Source of the DNA: Hymenoscyphus infarciens
Taxonomy: Eukaryota > Ascomycota > Leotiomycetes > Helotiales > Helotiaceae
Assembly (NCBI GenBank): GCA_001414345.1
Contig: LLCB01000022.1
Location: 248,001-312,000 of the forward strand
Length of the DNA stretch: 64,000 nt
Direction of reading: 5' to 3'
Below, in pieces: positions 36,032 to 49,059 of the stretch (positions are counted from its first letter, which is position 1; each line of letters opens with the position of its first letter). The translations under genes and the position numbers were made by a program. The notes below the pieces were generated by a model. The model did not search any database. It was not told the origin of the DNA and worked only from the letters and a program-made list of their open reading frames with translations.

Positions 36032-37838
36032 ATGCCTCTCCGAGATTTCCTCAAGAAGAAAGAGAAGATTGCGCAGAGCGATGCGCATGCGCCAGAACGA
36101 GACGATGACGCCCTAGCACCCCCAGGCTTCACCTTTATGAGGAGCGACACGCATACCCAAGAGATTATCACTCCTCCCTCATTTCACTCCGAAGATACCT
36201 CCAAGAAATCCTCAGAAGCACCCCCCGAGTCAAGATCATCGAAGCTATTTGGGAGGAACCGAAGTGCCTCTGTGGTATCCAATAACTCCCGCGACAGCGA
36301 CAAGTCCAAGGGCAAGACGTCACCCAAGAGAATATCACAACTTTTACATTTGGGGAAGAGGGATGCGAGTTCGGCAAGTGTGCCAGATGATTTACCAGCT
36401 ATCAGTGGGGATGACAACACACCTGGTGGAGGAGGGGTAGAAGATCAGTGGGAGAAACGGGCAACAATGTTGGCAAGACAAAACGAGAGAAGCAGGCCTG
36501 GCACTCCCAATGGTGAAGCACCAGATTCGGCTTTTGGAAGTATGTCACTGGAGGGAGGGAAGGGTACTGCGTTGACGAAGCAGGCGGATGATAATATTCA
36601 GGAAGCAATCAGACTTCATGAAGCAGGAGATTTGAAGACAGCTACCAGAATGTTTGGGCGATTGGCAGATCCGAATGGGGAGAATAATCCTCTCAGCCAG
36701 GTGCTCTATGGTCTTGCTTTGCGGTATGTCTATCGGATGTCATCTATGCAAGCCCATATGACCTCAAATGAAGTTTCATTGATTCAACATGGTTCGATTG
36801 TGGCAGTTCTAATGTTTCTTTTGTTAGGCATGGCTGGGGCTGCAATCCAGATCCTACCCAAGCTGTAAAATATCTGTCTGCAGCCGCGTCAAATGCCGCT
36901 GAGATCGAGGATCTTGCTCTCAAGGCCGGTTTGAAGAAAGGGGGATCCGCCAAGGGAGAGCTCGTCCTCGCCATATTCGAACTTGCAAATTGCTTCCGAC
37001 ATGGTTGGGGTGTGCCAGTGGACAAAGTAGCGGCCAAACAGGTAAGCTATTTGCAAAGGATTGGATCGGGGAAAAGCCTGAAATATTTGATCTGATAATG
37101 TGGGATTAGTACTACGAAACTGCTGCAAACCTGGGCGACACTGGTATGTGCTTCGATTTCCGCCTAACTGAACGCGAACGCTCTAGATTTACTGACATCT
37201 ATGGGCAGATGCGATGAATGAAGTTGGTTGGTGTTACATCGAGGGGTTCGGCTGCAAGAAAGACAAGGTAAGTTGCTGCTAAACCTGGAATCAGCCGAAG
37301 CTTCCGAATAGCTTCATGGTGCTATAACCACTGAAGCATCAGCCTCGCATCACTCTGTGGCTTGCGCATGCGTCCTGCCCCTTTGATGACTGCATTTGGG
37401 CAGCAATGGGGCTTCTTACCTTACATATCTTGTAACCCCACGCGAGGGTTCGCCTGGACCATTCAGAAGGGCATGAGGCTGACTTGTTTATCCACAGTGG
37501 GCAGCAGCGAAATACTACAGGCGCGCCGAGAAAGCTGGGAGCAAGACGTTGGGTAACTCTTGGTAAGTCAGGTTCCATATCACGTTTTCCCCCCTCGTCC
37601 TCTGTTTTCCTGTGGGAAGCAGGCGTTGTTGGTGTTGCATGGCCGACGGGCCTCGAAAGTGGCCATCCCGTGCAGCAACGTTCCAAAATGACTCGACCGA
37701 TCACGACCGATTCGCTGTGCCCCCCGTTTTGTTTTCCCTCCTTCCCTTCTCTATACGTGGATAAGGTCACCTGCTGATTGATTCCCCTCTCGCGTGTGTA
37801 GGATTTGGAAGGAAAAGTACGATGCCCCAAAGAAGTGA
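36032..37838 (+). CDS. Sel1-repeat protein (Dsf2-like)
   Basis: Exons 36032-36723, 36828-37041, 37110-37143 (34 nt), 37209-37267, 37498-37562 and 37802-37838 keep phase and give 366 residues. The first ~180 residues are polar and probably disordered (Ser/Lys/Asp-rich, with basic clusters such as KGKTSPKR). The C-terminal half carries about three Sel1-type repeats. They include AGDLKTATRMFGRLA with LSQVLYGLALRHGWG, then ELANCFRHGWGVPVD with YYETAANLGDTDAMNEVGWCY and, last, WAAAKYYRRAEKAGSKTLGNSW. Sel1 repeats form helical scaffolds, often in signalling or wall-synthesis regulation; partners are unknown. The fourth intron (230 bp) is long for this window, and the next exon is supported by Sel1 similarity and phase. 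Confidence 0.85.
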
Positions 37839-40800
37839 GATTGGTCCATGGTAGACATTATTGTGGTCCTTGATGGGCGAGTCACACTTTGTTTTTCTTT
37901 TCTGGTGCTGGCTGCTTGTTATTTCCTTTCTCGGGGTTCATCTTTTCGTGGAGTAGATCTGAAGTGTTATCCACTCAGCAGCATATCTTTTTTTTAAACT
38001 TCAAGCGTGCGTGGTGCGGGGCATGAATTTTCCTCTTGGTATTTTTTCAGTGTTGGTGACTTTTTGGGTCATGCTAGAGTGTTCTGTTGTTGCTGAACTA
38101 GAATGGACATGGGTCATTCGGACAGGGTTATATTGAATCACACTACGTACCATTCATGCATTCTGGAAGAGCGATAAACTTTGAACTTGGCAAGTAAAGA
38201 ATACGGATTTGGATTCAGGATTTGAGACACTGTTGCTGCTTACGGCTTTTCTTTCCGTCCCTGTCATATGTAATTTTTTGTTTCGGCGATTTCCAGTTTT
38301 TTCCCCAGCTACCTACCTGAATTTACCTGGCCCGGCGGATTTTCCTTCGCGTGATGGGGATGTCTTGAATTCTTCGGACGAACCAACTCTGTTGGGCGAG
38401 GCACCAGAGGGAGAAACTGGAACATGTGGTGCTGTGTTGCGCCGGAGCTTAGTAGGCGGTGTAAGGGGCGGTATCTTTTTTTTGTCCCTTGGGAGAGGGC
38501 GCATTCGTTGGTTGGGTTTTTTTCTCGATAACTAAATCAGAGGATGAATGATTAAGTTCTTTATCAGCTGGGGTTTTTTGTGAGAGGTATACGGGATGGG
38601 TAGGCTAGCTAGGTAGGTGTACGAGGTTATCTGTAATATTTTTGGTAATGAAATTTGTCTGATTTTTTCTGGAATCGAGTCTTGCGGGATTTCATTTTGT
38701 TGCCTGACTTTTTTTCTTGTTGCATTCTTATGTCTTGATTGTGATGCAGGCACTGTGTTAAATGCCGTCTGCCGATGCAGTTACTTAGGTACAGCATCTG
38801 GGGTTGGGGCAGAATAGGCTGAATGATGGTGTGTGGATGGAACTTGGTATTGATATCGCGAGAGTGCCTTGGGAGGGAGGGTGTGCTGCTTTACATGAGG
38901 CCCTGTGGTAGGGGTTTGTGTTGGTAATGGATTATGTTTGTTGGTACTTACTTATCTGGTGCTTGCAGGTGTTCAGTTGGGTCTGGTGAGATTTATATGC
39001 TCACTTGTCATTATACATGGTGACTTGGAAGGTTTGTACATTGGTACTTACTCATTTTCCCTACTGTGCCTATACCTACCCCATCAACTTCAGCCTTTGA
39101 TAAGATAACGAGGTTTGACAATAGACAGGAAATAGTTCACAACATTTACTCACAGATCTCACAAATGACAAAATCTATAGAATCATAATGGAGCTCTCTC
39201 TTATATAAAATCGACTGAGTTCTCTTCGATACTCACACTCACCGTTCTTAGATCCAGCGAAATTCTCGAGTAAACCTCCTTTCTACACCGAAAAACACAA
39301 GCAACACCCACGCGATCCTCTTCTAGTACTACCACGAAGCCAGACCTCCAAGTCGTCCTACCACCCAAATGTCTAAAATCGCACACAAAATGAGGGGTAG
39401 ATAACGACTACCCACCAAAACCTTTCAACAACCAACTATTTTCTCTCATTCATCGTTCATCCCCCCACCAAATTTCCCCTCGCAAAACACACCACACAAA
39501 ATCAACTCACCAAATCCTCTCCGCAAGAAAAAAACAGTCGATCCCCAACACCCCACCCTCACACACCACAATCCCACTGAAGATCGACCGGCAGATGAGG
39601 GGAAGAAAGTAAAAAGTCGTTAAAAGTGATATGAGTGTACATATGATATACATATTCTTTCAAGTATAGTCATGGTATATCCAGGTCTACCATACGGTCT
39701 ATGCAACGCCGTAACGGTAAGGCAGTAAGGTAGTGAGCTTGATGTAGGTGATGTAGGTGGTAAGGTAAGGTTAATCACCCACCCACCTTAGCTCTACATA
39801 CCCGCCTGGAACCCTACCACTCTAGGAAATAAGGCTGCTGCACAGTGACCACTTCTGAAGACGGGGGGCATTGAATATGAATCAGGTCTTGGAAGAGGGA
39901 GGGGTTTGGGAATGGGAAATGGGAATATGTTGTATCACAAGAGCTTGAGGTTGTGATCACTTGGTGGAGTCGTTTAATTAATTCAGTTACCTTTGTGTCT
40001 CAATTGGAATTGAAGGATTTCACTTGTATCAAAGAATCGAGAGAAGGGAGAAAATAATGAGGTTGTAGCAGAGTGAAATTTCCCAGCTAATACATTGTCG
40101 TCATATGGACTTTACTGTAGCTAGTCTGTTCTGTGTGTGGTATCTTGTAAATACAAATTCCTGCCATCCCATATACCACTTCCTCCCTATCGTCAAGCCA
40201 GTAGATACAATGAAGCGATTTCCACCTCCATTCACACCACTCTCCTCACCCCAAAAAACAAAGTCACAAAGGAAAATGAAAGGGGTATTGTGAGCCACAA
40301 TGCTCATGTAGATATAATTCCTCCTTCTCAAAATCCCTCCATGAATCAGATCTCAAAAGAGCATCAATCCATCCATCTTCCTAACTCTCCCCATCCCAAA
40401 ATCTCTCTCTTCCAAGTTTTCAGCCGTGGATCGCGGAGGATCGTAATGCAAGCGTGTTTGTCTTCGTGAGAAAATATTCGTTCGTGAGACCGTTGTAAGT
40501 AGTAATAAGTGGAATCATAATAAATAGAATTTAAGAAATAAGAAATAAATAAAAATGGACCGGGCGTTGGTATCTTAAAAGTCGTAAATTTCGTTTCGTA
40601 AAAGTGATGGACCAATTGGAAACATAAAAGACAAATCGTTTTCGAGGAGGTAAAGCAATCATCGACTCGTGAGGACGTTTTTCTCTTCTCTTCACTCTTC
40701 TCTCTCTTTCCCCAATAAACATTTCCTCCAGATGAAAAAAAGCCAAAGGAAAAACAAACAAAAACGATTCAAAATTACGAAAAAACGTCCCAAAAAACAA

Positions 40801-41380
40801 AGTAATGATGCCATGAGGACAAACCCCCCAAATGTTGTTCCCCCCCTTTCCTATCCTAGTTTCCAGCCAAAGAAATGATTCAATTTACATGATATAATGA
40901 TCCCAAAAATTGGTTTGCCCCCCTTCCGTTATCCAATTTCCTTTCCGATTCCAAGAGACATAATAATATAGTGACCAATAATGATCTGTCTGTGCTCAAG
41001 GCAGTTGTTTGCAGCTGTTTGTTGCTTGATGATAAAAAAATGATGCTGTCCAGCTTGCGCTGTGATGCCCGTTTTCCTAGGGTATTGACATGTCCCATTC
41101 CCTTCCCACCGATGATGCTATGGATGAATAAATGCCACGAGAAAAGTAAAAGCAAAAATCAACGCTCGCTCGCTTGCTAGATACGACGGGACAAAAATGA
41201 AAAAAAAGAACCCAAAGGAAAACTACTAAATAAGTTGCGTGAGCTGGAGGATATTTCTCTCTCTCTGATGCCCAGGGGATCAAGCCGTTATGCGTGACCG
41301 TTTATGAAAACGGGAATTATGCCGTTCTGAATAGAGTATATGCTGTGTTGAGGTGACAACGTCCGGGTGGGTAAGCTGTT
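37839..41380. other. 3.5-kb non-coding region
   Basis: Lies between the 3' ends of the Sel1-repeat gene and the bZIP gene. It holds T-rich stretches (38,500-38,720), pyrimidine/adenine-rich DNA (39,230-39,600) and short GGTAAGGTAAGG-type repeats near 39,715-39,775. No gene or RNA is recognised. Part is probably a long 3' UTR of the bZIP gene. Confidence 0.45.
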
Positions 41381-43300
41381 TCAACCAACTGGGGTCGTGC
41401 TACCCTCCTCATGCTGATCTGAGAGCGAAACCATCTTCGCGAAATTGCGAACCACTTCACTTGGTACTTGATCCCATAGTAACGATCGCGTATAGACCTC
41501 GGCCGCGGATTTCTTGCTATTGCTTCGCATCGCAGCTAGTGTTTCACCGAGATTTCGCCGTCCTTGTGAGGTTGATGGTTGTGGAGCATTCTGAAAGTCG
41601 TGGGAGATGAGACCGTTGTACTGAGCTGCCGACATGGAGAAGATTTGTTCGTTGTTTTGCTCCTCGGTTGGTTGGGCGAGAGAGTCGGCGAGGTCTCCAA
41701 GAGCTGAAGGCGTGACGCCGAGCATTTCGGTCCCACCCATGGATGGCATGGAGGTTGCAGACCAGGTATTGGCGGAGGCGGAGGCAACAGGAGCCATGGC
41801 AGAGACACCAGAGCTCGCTTGTGATACACCGGCATCGTTGAAGATGTCCTCGAGTAGAGTGGTGGAGGCGGCACGAACATCGTCGGACAATTGAGGAATT
41901 GTTGGGGATGATCCCTTGGATGCAACAAAAGCACCCACAAGTAGCAGCATGAGGAGGAGACCTTGGGCAGCCGGTTTCTCAGGCTCGCTGAGAAGAGTGT
42001 TCTCGGTCTTCTTGACTGGAACAAGAGCATTCTCAACCTTGACCTCCCCTTCATTAGAGAAGTCATTGAGGAAGGAAATGTTGTCCCATGCACCATCCAT
42101 AGCGAGACTGTCGATGTCGGCGTAATCGGTAGCGAAGCCATGGGAACTTGGTACAGCAGACATGGCGTTGCTCTCAAGGCGTTGGACATGCTCAGTAAGA
42201 ACGCTGACCTTTTTTCGTAACTCGCCGGTCTCGATGGTGTGGTTGGCAACCATCTCTTCCTTTTCCATTTGCATGTTCTCAATGTACTGTTGGTACTGCT
42301 GCTCCTTGCGGAGGAACTCGTCAACTTGGAGCTTTGCCTCAACCAACTCTTCCTCAAGATCATTGATGAGAGTAGTGTAGTGCTTCTTCTCATCCTCCAA
42401 CCGCTCAGTGTGTTGCTTTTTGCGTTGGCGCGAGTCAAGACTGCAATGGGTTAGTCATTTGAATTTGAAGGAATGTACAACGTTAAATACGTACGCTGCT
42501 TGTCTGTTTCTCAACAGCCTCTTTTGCTGCTTCAGCTCCTTGATTTCTTGCTCATCCGTAGATTGGGAAATGAGTTGGTCGATGTTGGTAAGATTTCGCT
42601 CAGCAGGAATATCGAACCGAGCATTCTTTTTCCGGATTCCATCGCCCCTCCTCGACATCTCTGGATGCGATCGCAGAGTTGGACTATGGGGTCTCATTCG
42701 TTTTGGCATGGCTCGATGATCCATGGCATCTGCTACAGACCATTCCTTTTGAGGTGATGTTGGCATGGAACCATTGCTGGTATTGCCAGAGGAGAAGAGT
42801 GGAAGTGGTTGGTTTCCAGAATTGCTGAATGGGGTTTGCATTGGTCTTTGGAAAATAGGTTGGTTGACTTCGAATTCAGCTGGAAGTCCATCGTGGCCAT
42901 GCATCGGCGTCGACATTCCCGAGTTGTTGTTCATGGCCCACCCGTGGTTTGGCTGCCCGTACCCCGATTGAGCGTCGATGCGCATGAATGGATTGTTGCT
43001 GTGCTCAACAAATGGGTTGTTCGACGACATGGGCTGTTGCTGCTGGTGTTGCTGCAAGTCTACATGCTGCCATTCATCTGTCTTTGGGGAGAACAATGCT
43101 GAGGAGACAGCAAACGAATCTCGCCGACTGCCGGCCATGGGTGGTGACATCTCCAGTCCTGAGTCTAATGCACTTTGGTCGAGGATATTCTCGTCTAGAA
43201 TGCTGCCTTCGTCCTCCTCGAAATAGTTTTGTGTTGCGTGTGTATCGACAGTCAGAGATGATGGCCGATAGAAGTTGTGCATTGAAAAAGCAGCTGCCAT
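41381..43300 (-). CDS. bZIP transcription factor with a C-terminal hydrophobic segment
   Basis: Exons complement(41381..42440, 42495..43300) give 621 residues; the 54-bp intron falls inside the basic region and keeps phase. The N-terminal ~235 residues are Gln/Asn/Ser/Pro-rich with acidic patches, like an activation domain. The bZIP spans about 254-355: QQKRLLRNRQAALDSRQRKKQ, then a Leu-heptad coiled coil rich in Glu. Residues 429-443 (GLLLMLLLVGAFVAS) are strongly hydrophobic. The rest is Ser/Ala/Gly-rich. The basic region resembles the fungal group that includes the nitrogen regulator MeaB, but I cannot confirm orthology. A start farther upstream is unlikely because Met at 43300 opens a conserved-looking MAAAFSMHNFY. 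Long antisense and off-frame ORFs here are shadows. Confidence 0.85.
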
Positions 43301-46300
43301 GGTCAGGTTTTGTTGGTGTTGGAGGGGAAGAAGCGAGGTTCGGACGGGATGGCGGTGAGGCGATGAAAAACCACGACAATGATGTTGGTTTTTAAGTAAA
43401 GAGGCGTAGGAATCACTGGCGACTGGGCGAGTGAGTGATTTCGATTTTTGTGTAATGGCAAAGGTCGTCAATGTCTTCCGGCAAAGAAGACAGACAAACG
43501 TGTGTGTTGTAAAAAAGTACCGTTGGTAGGTACAGTACGGAGACAATAAGTTCTATGAGGTGAGATCAAGCGGATCGGGGAACGGGCCCTCCTGGTTCTT
43601 ATCCCATCCCACGAGCCTCCTGCATTCCTGGCGGTGGGAGCGGAAAGAGAGGCAGGTGTGGAGTGATGGGTGATGGGTGATGGGGTTCGTAGACAGGGGC
43701 ACTAGCGACCTGAGGGGGCAGAGTGGGCAGAGTGGTAAAGCAAAGAAAAGTGGGCTTGATGCTTGGTTCACTTTGAAGCTGCCTTCGACCTCTAGTTTTC
43801 CAGTGAGTGGCTCCGGCCATCTTCTCCTTGTCCTTCTCTCTCTCGTCCCACTTGGCAGCTTGACTTGAATAGGAGACCGAAGATGGTACTCTACACGCTG
43901 GTAGTATTTACTGATATCGTAGGATAGGGCCAAATGTGGACGAGAGTGGGTAGCAGCAAGCACCATACCACACAATTCAATTTCCCTCATATTTTGCCAT
44001 GGCCATCTAACAGGAACACTTGCTCGCTTCACGGCTGTGGCCCCAAAAGAGGCCTATCAACAGTATCATCTGGTGAGAAGGACTCTGGAGCCATCAGCGA
44101 GAGGCAACCAAGAAAGGCAGCAAGCGGCAGATGGTCCGCAGCGTCTTGTCTTGTGTACGCTGCCCGTCGTGCTCGCGGCCATGCGCCATGTACTCCCAAC
44201 CAGCAGAACCAGGGAAAACGGGAAAAGCACAACACCAAAGGCAAGGGGCAAGGCAGGCGGGTGCGGGTGCAAGCGAGTCTAGTCTAGTCTAGTCTAGCGA
44301 ACCTCTCCTCTCCTCTCTCAGGCCGCTGAAATTCAACGCCTTGACCGAATATCATCCATCACCAGGCGTGTGGTTCAGATGTTGGCGCTGGTCACTCTGT
44401 CAGCAGCAGCCTCTCACAGCACGGCAGTTCTGTCCACGATGCCCACATTTGATAATCCAAAGTCTATTTCTTCACACCCTCTTCCTTCTCTAGCGCACCT
44501 CCAGGAACCCTCCCAAGAAGCCCCAAAAGCCGCTGAGTGAAGAACCCCTCCCCTCTTTTTCCTCGCTCGCCGTCAGTTTTTGAGGTTGGGCAGCGATGGG
44601 GTTTCGATGCTTGCTCAAATCACTGCCGCCGACTGGCTGCTCACGGTTCCGGTTGCATGACAAGCGTCCGGGGACAAGCTTGCTTTCCGCCCCCGCCTTC
44701 TCATTGGCGTCGAGCTCCGTCCTCCCGCCAGAGCTGCCAGAAAGAGTCACGGTCTTGATGAGCGATAGGCTGACCCTTCTGGAAGCCCTTAGCCCAACTT
44801 CCCAAGCCAGAGCTCAGAGCCCAGCAACCTCGAACGCCAATCGTTGGACAATGAGGCAATCCTCATACGGAAAAGCGACGTTGATTAGGGCACTATTGTC
44901 CGTCCGCTCTCTGTTTTTTCTCCGAATGGCGTCTCCTTGTCACGCGGGTTTGATGGCCAGGAATAGCCTTTTGTTTCTGATTTGCTTCTTGCGCCGAACC
45001 CGTCGTGATCAGGCGGAAGCGTCCGACCTGATGGGCTCGTCGCTTCTCCTCCCTCCCTGGACGGGGTGAGAGGAGAGGAGGATGTGATGGTGGATAGATG
45101 GATGAATGGACACCTGGGAATGCCGTCATGTTCCCCGAACCAACCCAACCCCCAACCTCAATCTCAATTCCCATGAGCCTGGAGCAACCGAGCAGGTGGA
45201 GGAACTGCAACACCGTCACCTCCTGTTGACGGAAGCTCTACCTGATAGGTGACCGGTCGGTTGATGAAGCAACACCATAATCGAGTCCTACCTAAGCAAT
45301 AAATCTGCGGTGCCCAACGTCGTTGACGGGTCTCTGGGAACACAACACCGGATCCTCTACGGAGTATCGATATGGCGATAGCTAGGCGGCGTGTTTTGCC
45401 CTTCCCTTCTCTTATCACGGTGACCTGAGCTGATCTGACTGATCCTCTTCGTAATTGTCTCGTCTCCCACTTGCTGGAGACTCGGCGACGGGAGAATTGC
45501 GACGGGATGCCCCTGATGGGACGAGCTTACCCCGGTCTGCTGAGCTTAAGTGGACGAGATATATTTTTGGCAGAAGGAGGGATCTCTTATTTCCAACACC
45601 CGCCAAAAATCCATCCTGACAAGCCCAACGACTTTTATTGACAGGCAACCGCTGCAAAGATCATTTGAACTCATCCATGGCGCATGAGGAGTCCGAGGAG
45701 CTCGATTGCGCGTATGACGGCATCAAATCTGATTAACTTTCACCCTCTCCCAGCACCGCTTCCTCACAGGCCGCAGATTGATATCTCGACCGCGATAATC
45801 CAGGCCTTGACTTCAGATGATGGGGGCATTGTACGTCGGCAGATGAGGAGCCGACCAGCCCACCTGCTCCATAGCCATGAACTTGAACTTTCAAGTCTTC
45901 CAGAACGCGTCAAATAAACAACAAACTAAGAGCGGTGAACCCTGCCAGCGGAAGATTCTTCGACTCACAGTGGGGAACCCCCGAAAAGGATTTTCCGTAT
46001 CGTCCTCTTCGAGTGGCTGGTAAACATGAACAGCCCTCCAAATGCGAACCACTTCCGTAAACATCAAACGCGAGTCCACGATACCTCCATTCGGAATCTT
46101 TTGCTACTTCCCCCTCAGCCCAGACGCCCCATTCATACAGCAACGTCGTAAAACCTGTAAAACTCACCGCCAGGCGCTATTTCTGGAGTAGGCGTCTAGA
46201 ACATCCCCAAAGCGGGAAAACCTGGGATGATTGAAGCAAACTGAGAAAACCTATTTCCTCTGGCCCGCCAACAATTAGATTGTCACAATGCGAGTGGCTT

Positions 46301-47359
46301 TGCCTGCTTTCTTGGTATGACGCCAACCTATACAACGGCCTTGTAACCCACAATCCCCGTTGGTGTGTTGCAGAAAGGGAAAAAAGGAATTGATATGGGT
46401 GCGGCAAACGACACAAGACGCCTTCCCCCGGATGGTGGAGATTCTGTCCCACGGTCATCTCTGATCGAAATGCATCCTGCAGAGCTTCCGTCGTGCGGAA
46501 AGCTGCATTTCATGCAAGGCTCGACCAGTCTTTTTGGTCGCATTCGTGTTCGCCTCTCCAAAAGCCTCTCACTATCCAAACTATATTATTTGAGGAAATG
46601 AATGGATTCAAGGTATAACTTGCCCCCCGCGGAATCGAACTTTCGATTCTCTGAAGGTTTCGGATCCTTGATTTGTTGTTGTTTTTCCTAATAGAGCGGT
46701 GTAGGTAACCCGATTTCCACTTTTAGAGCCACAGGCCATACGGATGGGCCCAGTATGTCAATGTGGCGGTGACGAGTTCCTGTTCCCTTCCAATCGCTCA
46801 GCTAACCAACACGTTTTTTGAAACACTTCTTTCAACTACCCTAGAAAGTTTGAGTTTGCAACAGAGTCTGAGTCATATCCTGATTTGAGAGAATCGAGCA
46901 GAAACATGTCTTGAGAAAACACCATTGACCGCAACTTGAAAACGATTGACAAAATCTTTGAGGCCATGAGCCCCACCATTGAAAACCAAATAACCTGACA
47001 GAATGAACATAAGAAATGAAATTGAAAAGGATTGTTCCCGACGTCAATTGAAAAAACCAGGCCAAATTTTCAGAAATAATATCTATTAATTTTTCTATTC
47101 TTCCATTTTTCCCTCGCGTTCATGCCATCGAGCTGCAAGCTCCGATGCCGGGGTATTTCCTCCATTATCACCAATAACACCAAGCAAATCCTTGCAGTGG
47201 GGTATACTGCGAGTTCTTTCCAATGCCGAGAGAGCAATCATGAAAAACAAAAACAAGGAAATTTGGCGTATATGAGCAACCCGGCTGTCCGATATACTCT
47301 GTCTCAGACATCAACACCTATCGGCGAAGATGCAAAAGGAGCAAATGATTAGTAGTAAG
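43301..47359. other. 4-kb non-coding region upstream of the bZIP gene
   Basis: Contains the bZIP promoter and, at its far end, the 3' flank of the CCCH gene. Features seen are a TCTAG pentamer array at about 44277-44296, pyrimidine-rich DNA and many short frames on both strands. At 46618-46650 a minus-strand GTTCGATTCC word mimics a tRNA T-arm but no full tRNA can be folded. No gene is supported. Confidence 0.45.
44277..44296. repeat. TCTAG pentanucleotide microsatellite, 4 copies
   Basis: Four perfect tandem TCTAG units in the far upstream region of the bZIP gene. Confidence 0.8.
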
Positions 47360-49059
47360 TCAACGCAACTGGACGTAATCTTGTTGCATAGCTTCGACGT
47401 CTGGCCCATCCTCGTCGCCGAAAAACTCCTCAAACTCATCTGAATCAACATCGTCGCTGTCGATAGCTTCGTCTTCATCATCACTCGATAGATCGCTACT
47501 TCCATCCTCCCCTGGAGCTTCCCCGCGAGTTGTGTTACCGCGCATAACGCTCGCCTTGTGTCGATGGGGAAGCTTGCATCCTTTCGTAGTACATGTGCCG
47601 GTGTTGCTGAAGTCGGGGCACTCGTAAACATGGCGTTCCTCGCAACCAGCTCCCTTTTCACAATATCCGTAAAATCCGAAGGCTCGGCAGACAAGTGCAT
47701 TAGGGGAGACTCGGACATGAGTATAACGACACTTGGGGTTAGAGCAATTTCCTTTGGCAAAATGCAAGCAAGCAGGTGTTCGCTCAGGGGTGAGTTCATG
47801 TGATAAATCACAGGACTCTCCACTTGGACATACCCCCTTCAAAAGAAATTCTTTGCAAATTGCAGTTTTGGAAGGATCGTGAATGTACCGACACCTTGGG
47901 CCCTTGAAGCATGAACCTACATATTCATGTTGTTAGCTGAAAACCAAGTCCCTCACCTCTTACTTATAATGTGATAACTATAGGACTTGAAAGAAATGGA
48001 GGTACCCGTAGTAGTGAACATCTTGCATGGTTCATTGATCTTCTTAACAACGACATTTCTCCTAACAGTGAATTGGTTAGTATTGCGGCATGGTGTTGGC
48101 CTCGATGATAAATGAGTGTATGGGTGTTCGTACCGGTGGGCCTTGATGATGCCAGAACGGTACATATTGCCATTTTTGCTTCGATGGAATCTAACCCCGC
48201 CAACCAGTGCTGTCTTGGGGGTGGATTTCGCAGCATTGAGGTCGCCTGCACACGGTAAGCTCCAGACTTGTACACCAAACTTATCTCGTTCATGAGCCGT
48301 CGGTATGGGCAGTCTCTCACCAGGCGTCTTGACTAATTTGCTGCCGTTCTTTGCAACGCGAAACTGAATTCCTTGGACATTAATCTCGTAGTTCGATGGA
48401 GTGGAAACAGAGCGAATATGGGCACTACCACCATTGTGAGCTCCTGCGGCGACACGTTGCAGATGCCTGGTTAGTTTAGCCCTTTCTCGCGCCTCTCGTT
48501 CAATCATCTTTTGCTTCCTGGTTTCTTCGATAGCTTTGGCTCTACTTTGACTGTCTTTTTCGAATATTGATGTGTTGATCAGCTGAAGATGGCGGTCCTG
48601 TTTCGTAACCCAGGAAGGTCCAGTGTTCGGGGTATTTGAAAGAAAATTCGCACCACTTTGGTTTTCCATATCAATCGCATCTGGGGTCGGAGGGGTAGAT
48701 GTGCCAGAGTTGAGGACGAGAGTTCGATTTCGATGGACTGCAGGCGGCTTGCCCCCTCTGTAGCCTCTTGATGAGTGGCCTCCTCGACTTGGCTTCCATC
48801 CCGGGTGTACTTGAGGGTAACCTCGTATGATATCAGTTGTGGTGATCGCAGGTTTCGGAGCGAAGTCCTCACTTGGGTAGCTATTAGTCCTCACGGGTGG
48901 CATGGGCCGTCCTTGAGAATCTGGCGTCTGGTCATTCTTGTGCCGATTGATTTTACCTAGAAAGAGATGGATTAGCGGAGATTGGAGAGGAAGAGGGGTG
49001 GCAAGCTCACCTGCGAGCTGGCTGATCCTCGCAAGAATGTCTTGGTTTTCTGAAGCCAT
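47360..49059 (-). CDS. CCCH zinc-finger protein with five fingers (ZC3H3/Red5-like)
   Basis: Exons complement(47360..47916, 48006..48956, 49011..49059) join to 518 residues. The N-terminus has a short coiled coil (ENQDILARISQLAG), then a basic Gly/Arg-rich linker (SRGGHSSRGYRGGK) and a charged helix. From about residue 325 five CCCH fingers follow: CKMFTTTGSCFKGPRCRYIH, CKEFLLKGVCPSGESCDLSH, CLHFAKGNCSNPKCRYTH, CRAFGFYGYCEKGAGCEERH, CPDFSNTGTCTTKGCKLPH. An acidic tail ends the protein (Asp/Glu-rich, about 60 residues). The finger array and HDPSK linker match human ZC3H3 and fission-yeast Red5, which work in polyadenylation and nuclear RNA decay/export. Met at 49083 is an alternative start eight codons upstream. 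The first finger is built across an intron. Confidence 0.85.

Noticed and set aside
41536..42438. 300-codon minus-strand frame overlapping the bZIP gene
   Set aside because: It is an alternative frame of the bZIP exon with Ser/Pro/Leu-rich, unstructured content.
41381..43300. Possibility that the bZIP gene is HAC1 (unfolded-protein response)
   Set aside because: The intron has ordinary GT...AG ends and sits in the basic region; no unconventional short Hac1-type intron after the zipper is visible.
43553..44032. 159-codon minus-strand frame upstream of the bZIP gene, considered as an upstream ORF
   Set aside because: Proline/arginine-rich random-looking content overlapping open frames on the other strand; no evidence that it is in the transcript.
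46618..46650. tRNA-like T-arm word (GTTCGATTCC) on the minus strand
   Set aside because: No matching 5' acceptor strand or D-arm is present upstream and the putative T-stem does not pair, so no tRNA can be folded.
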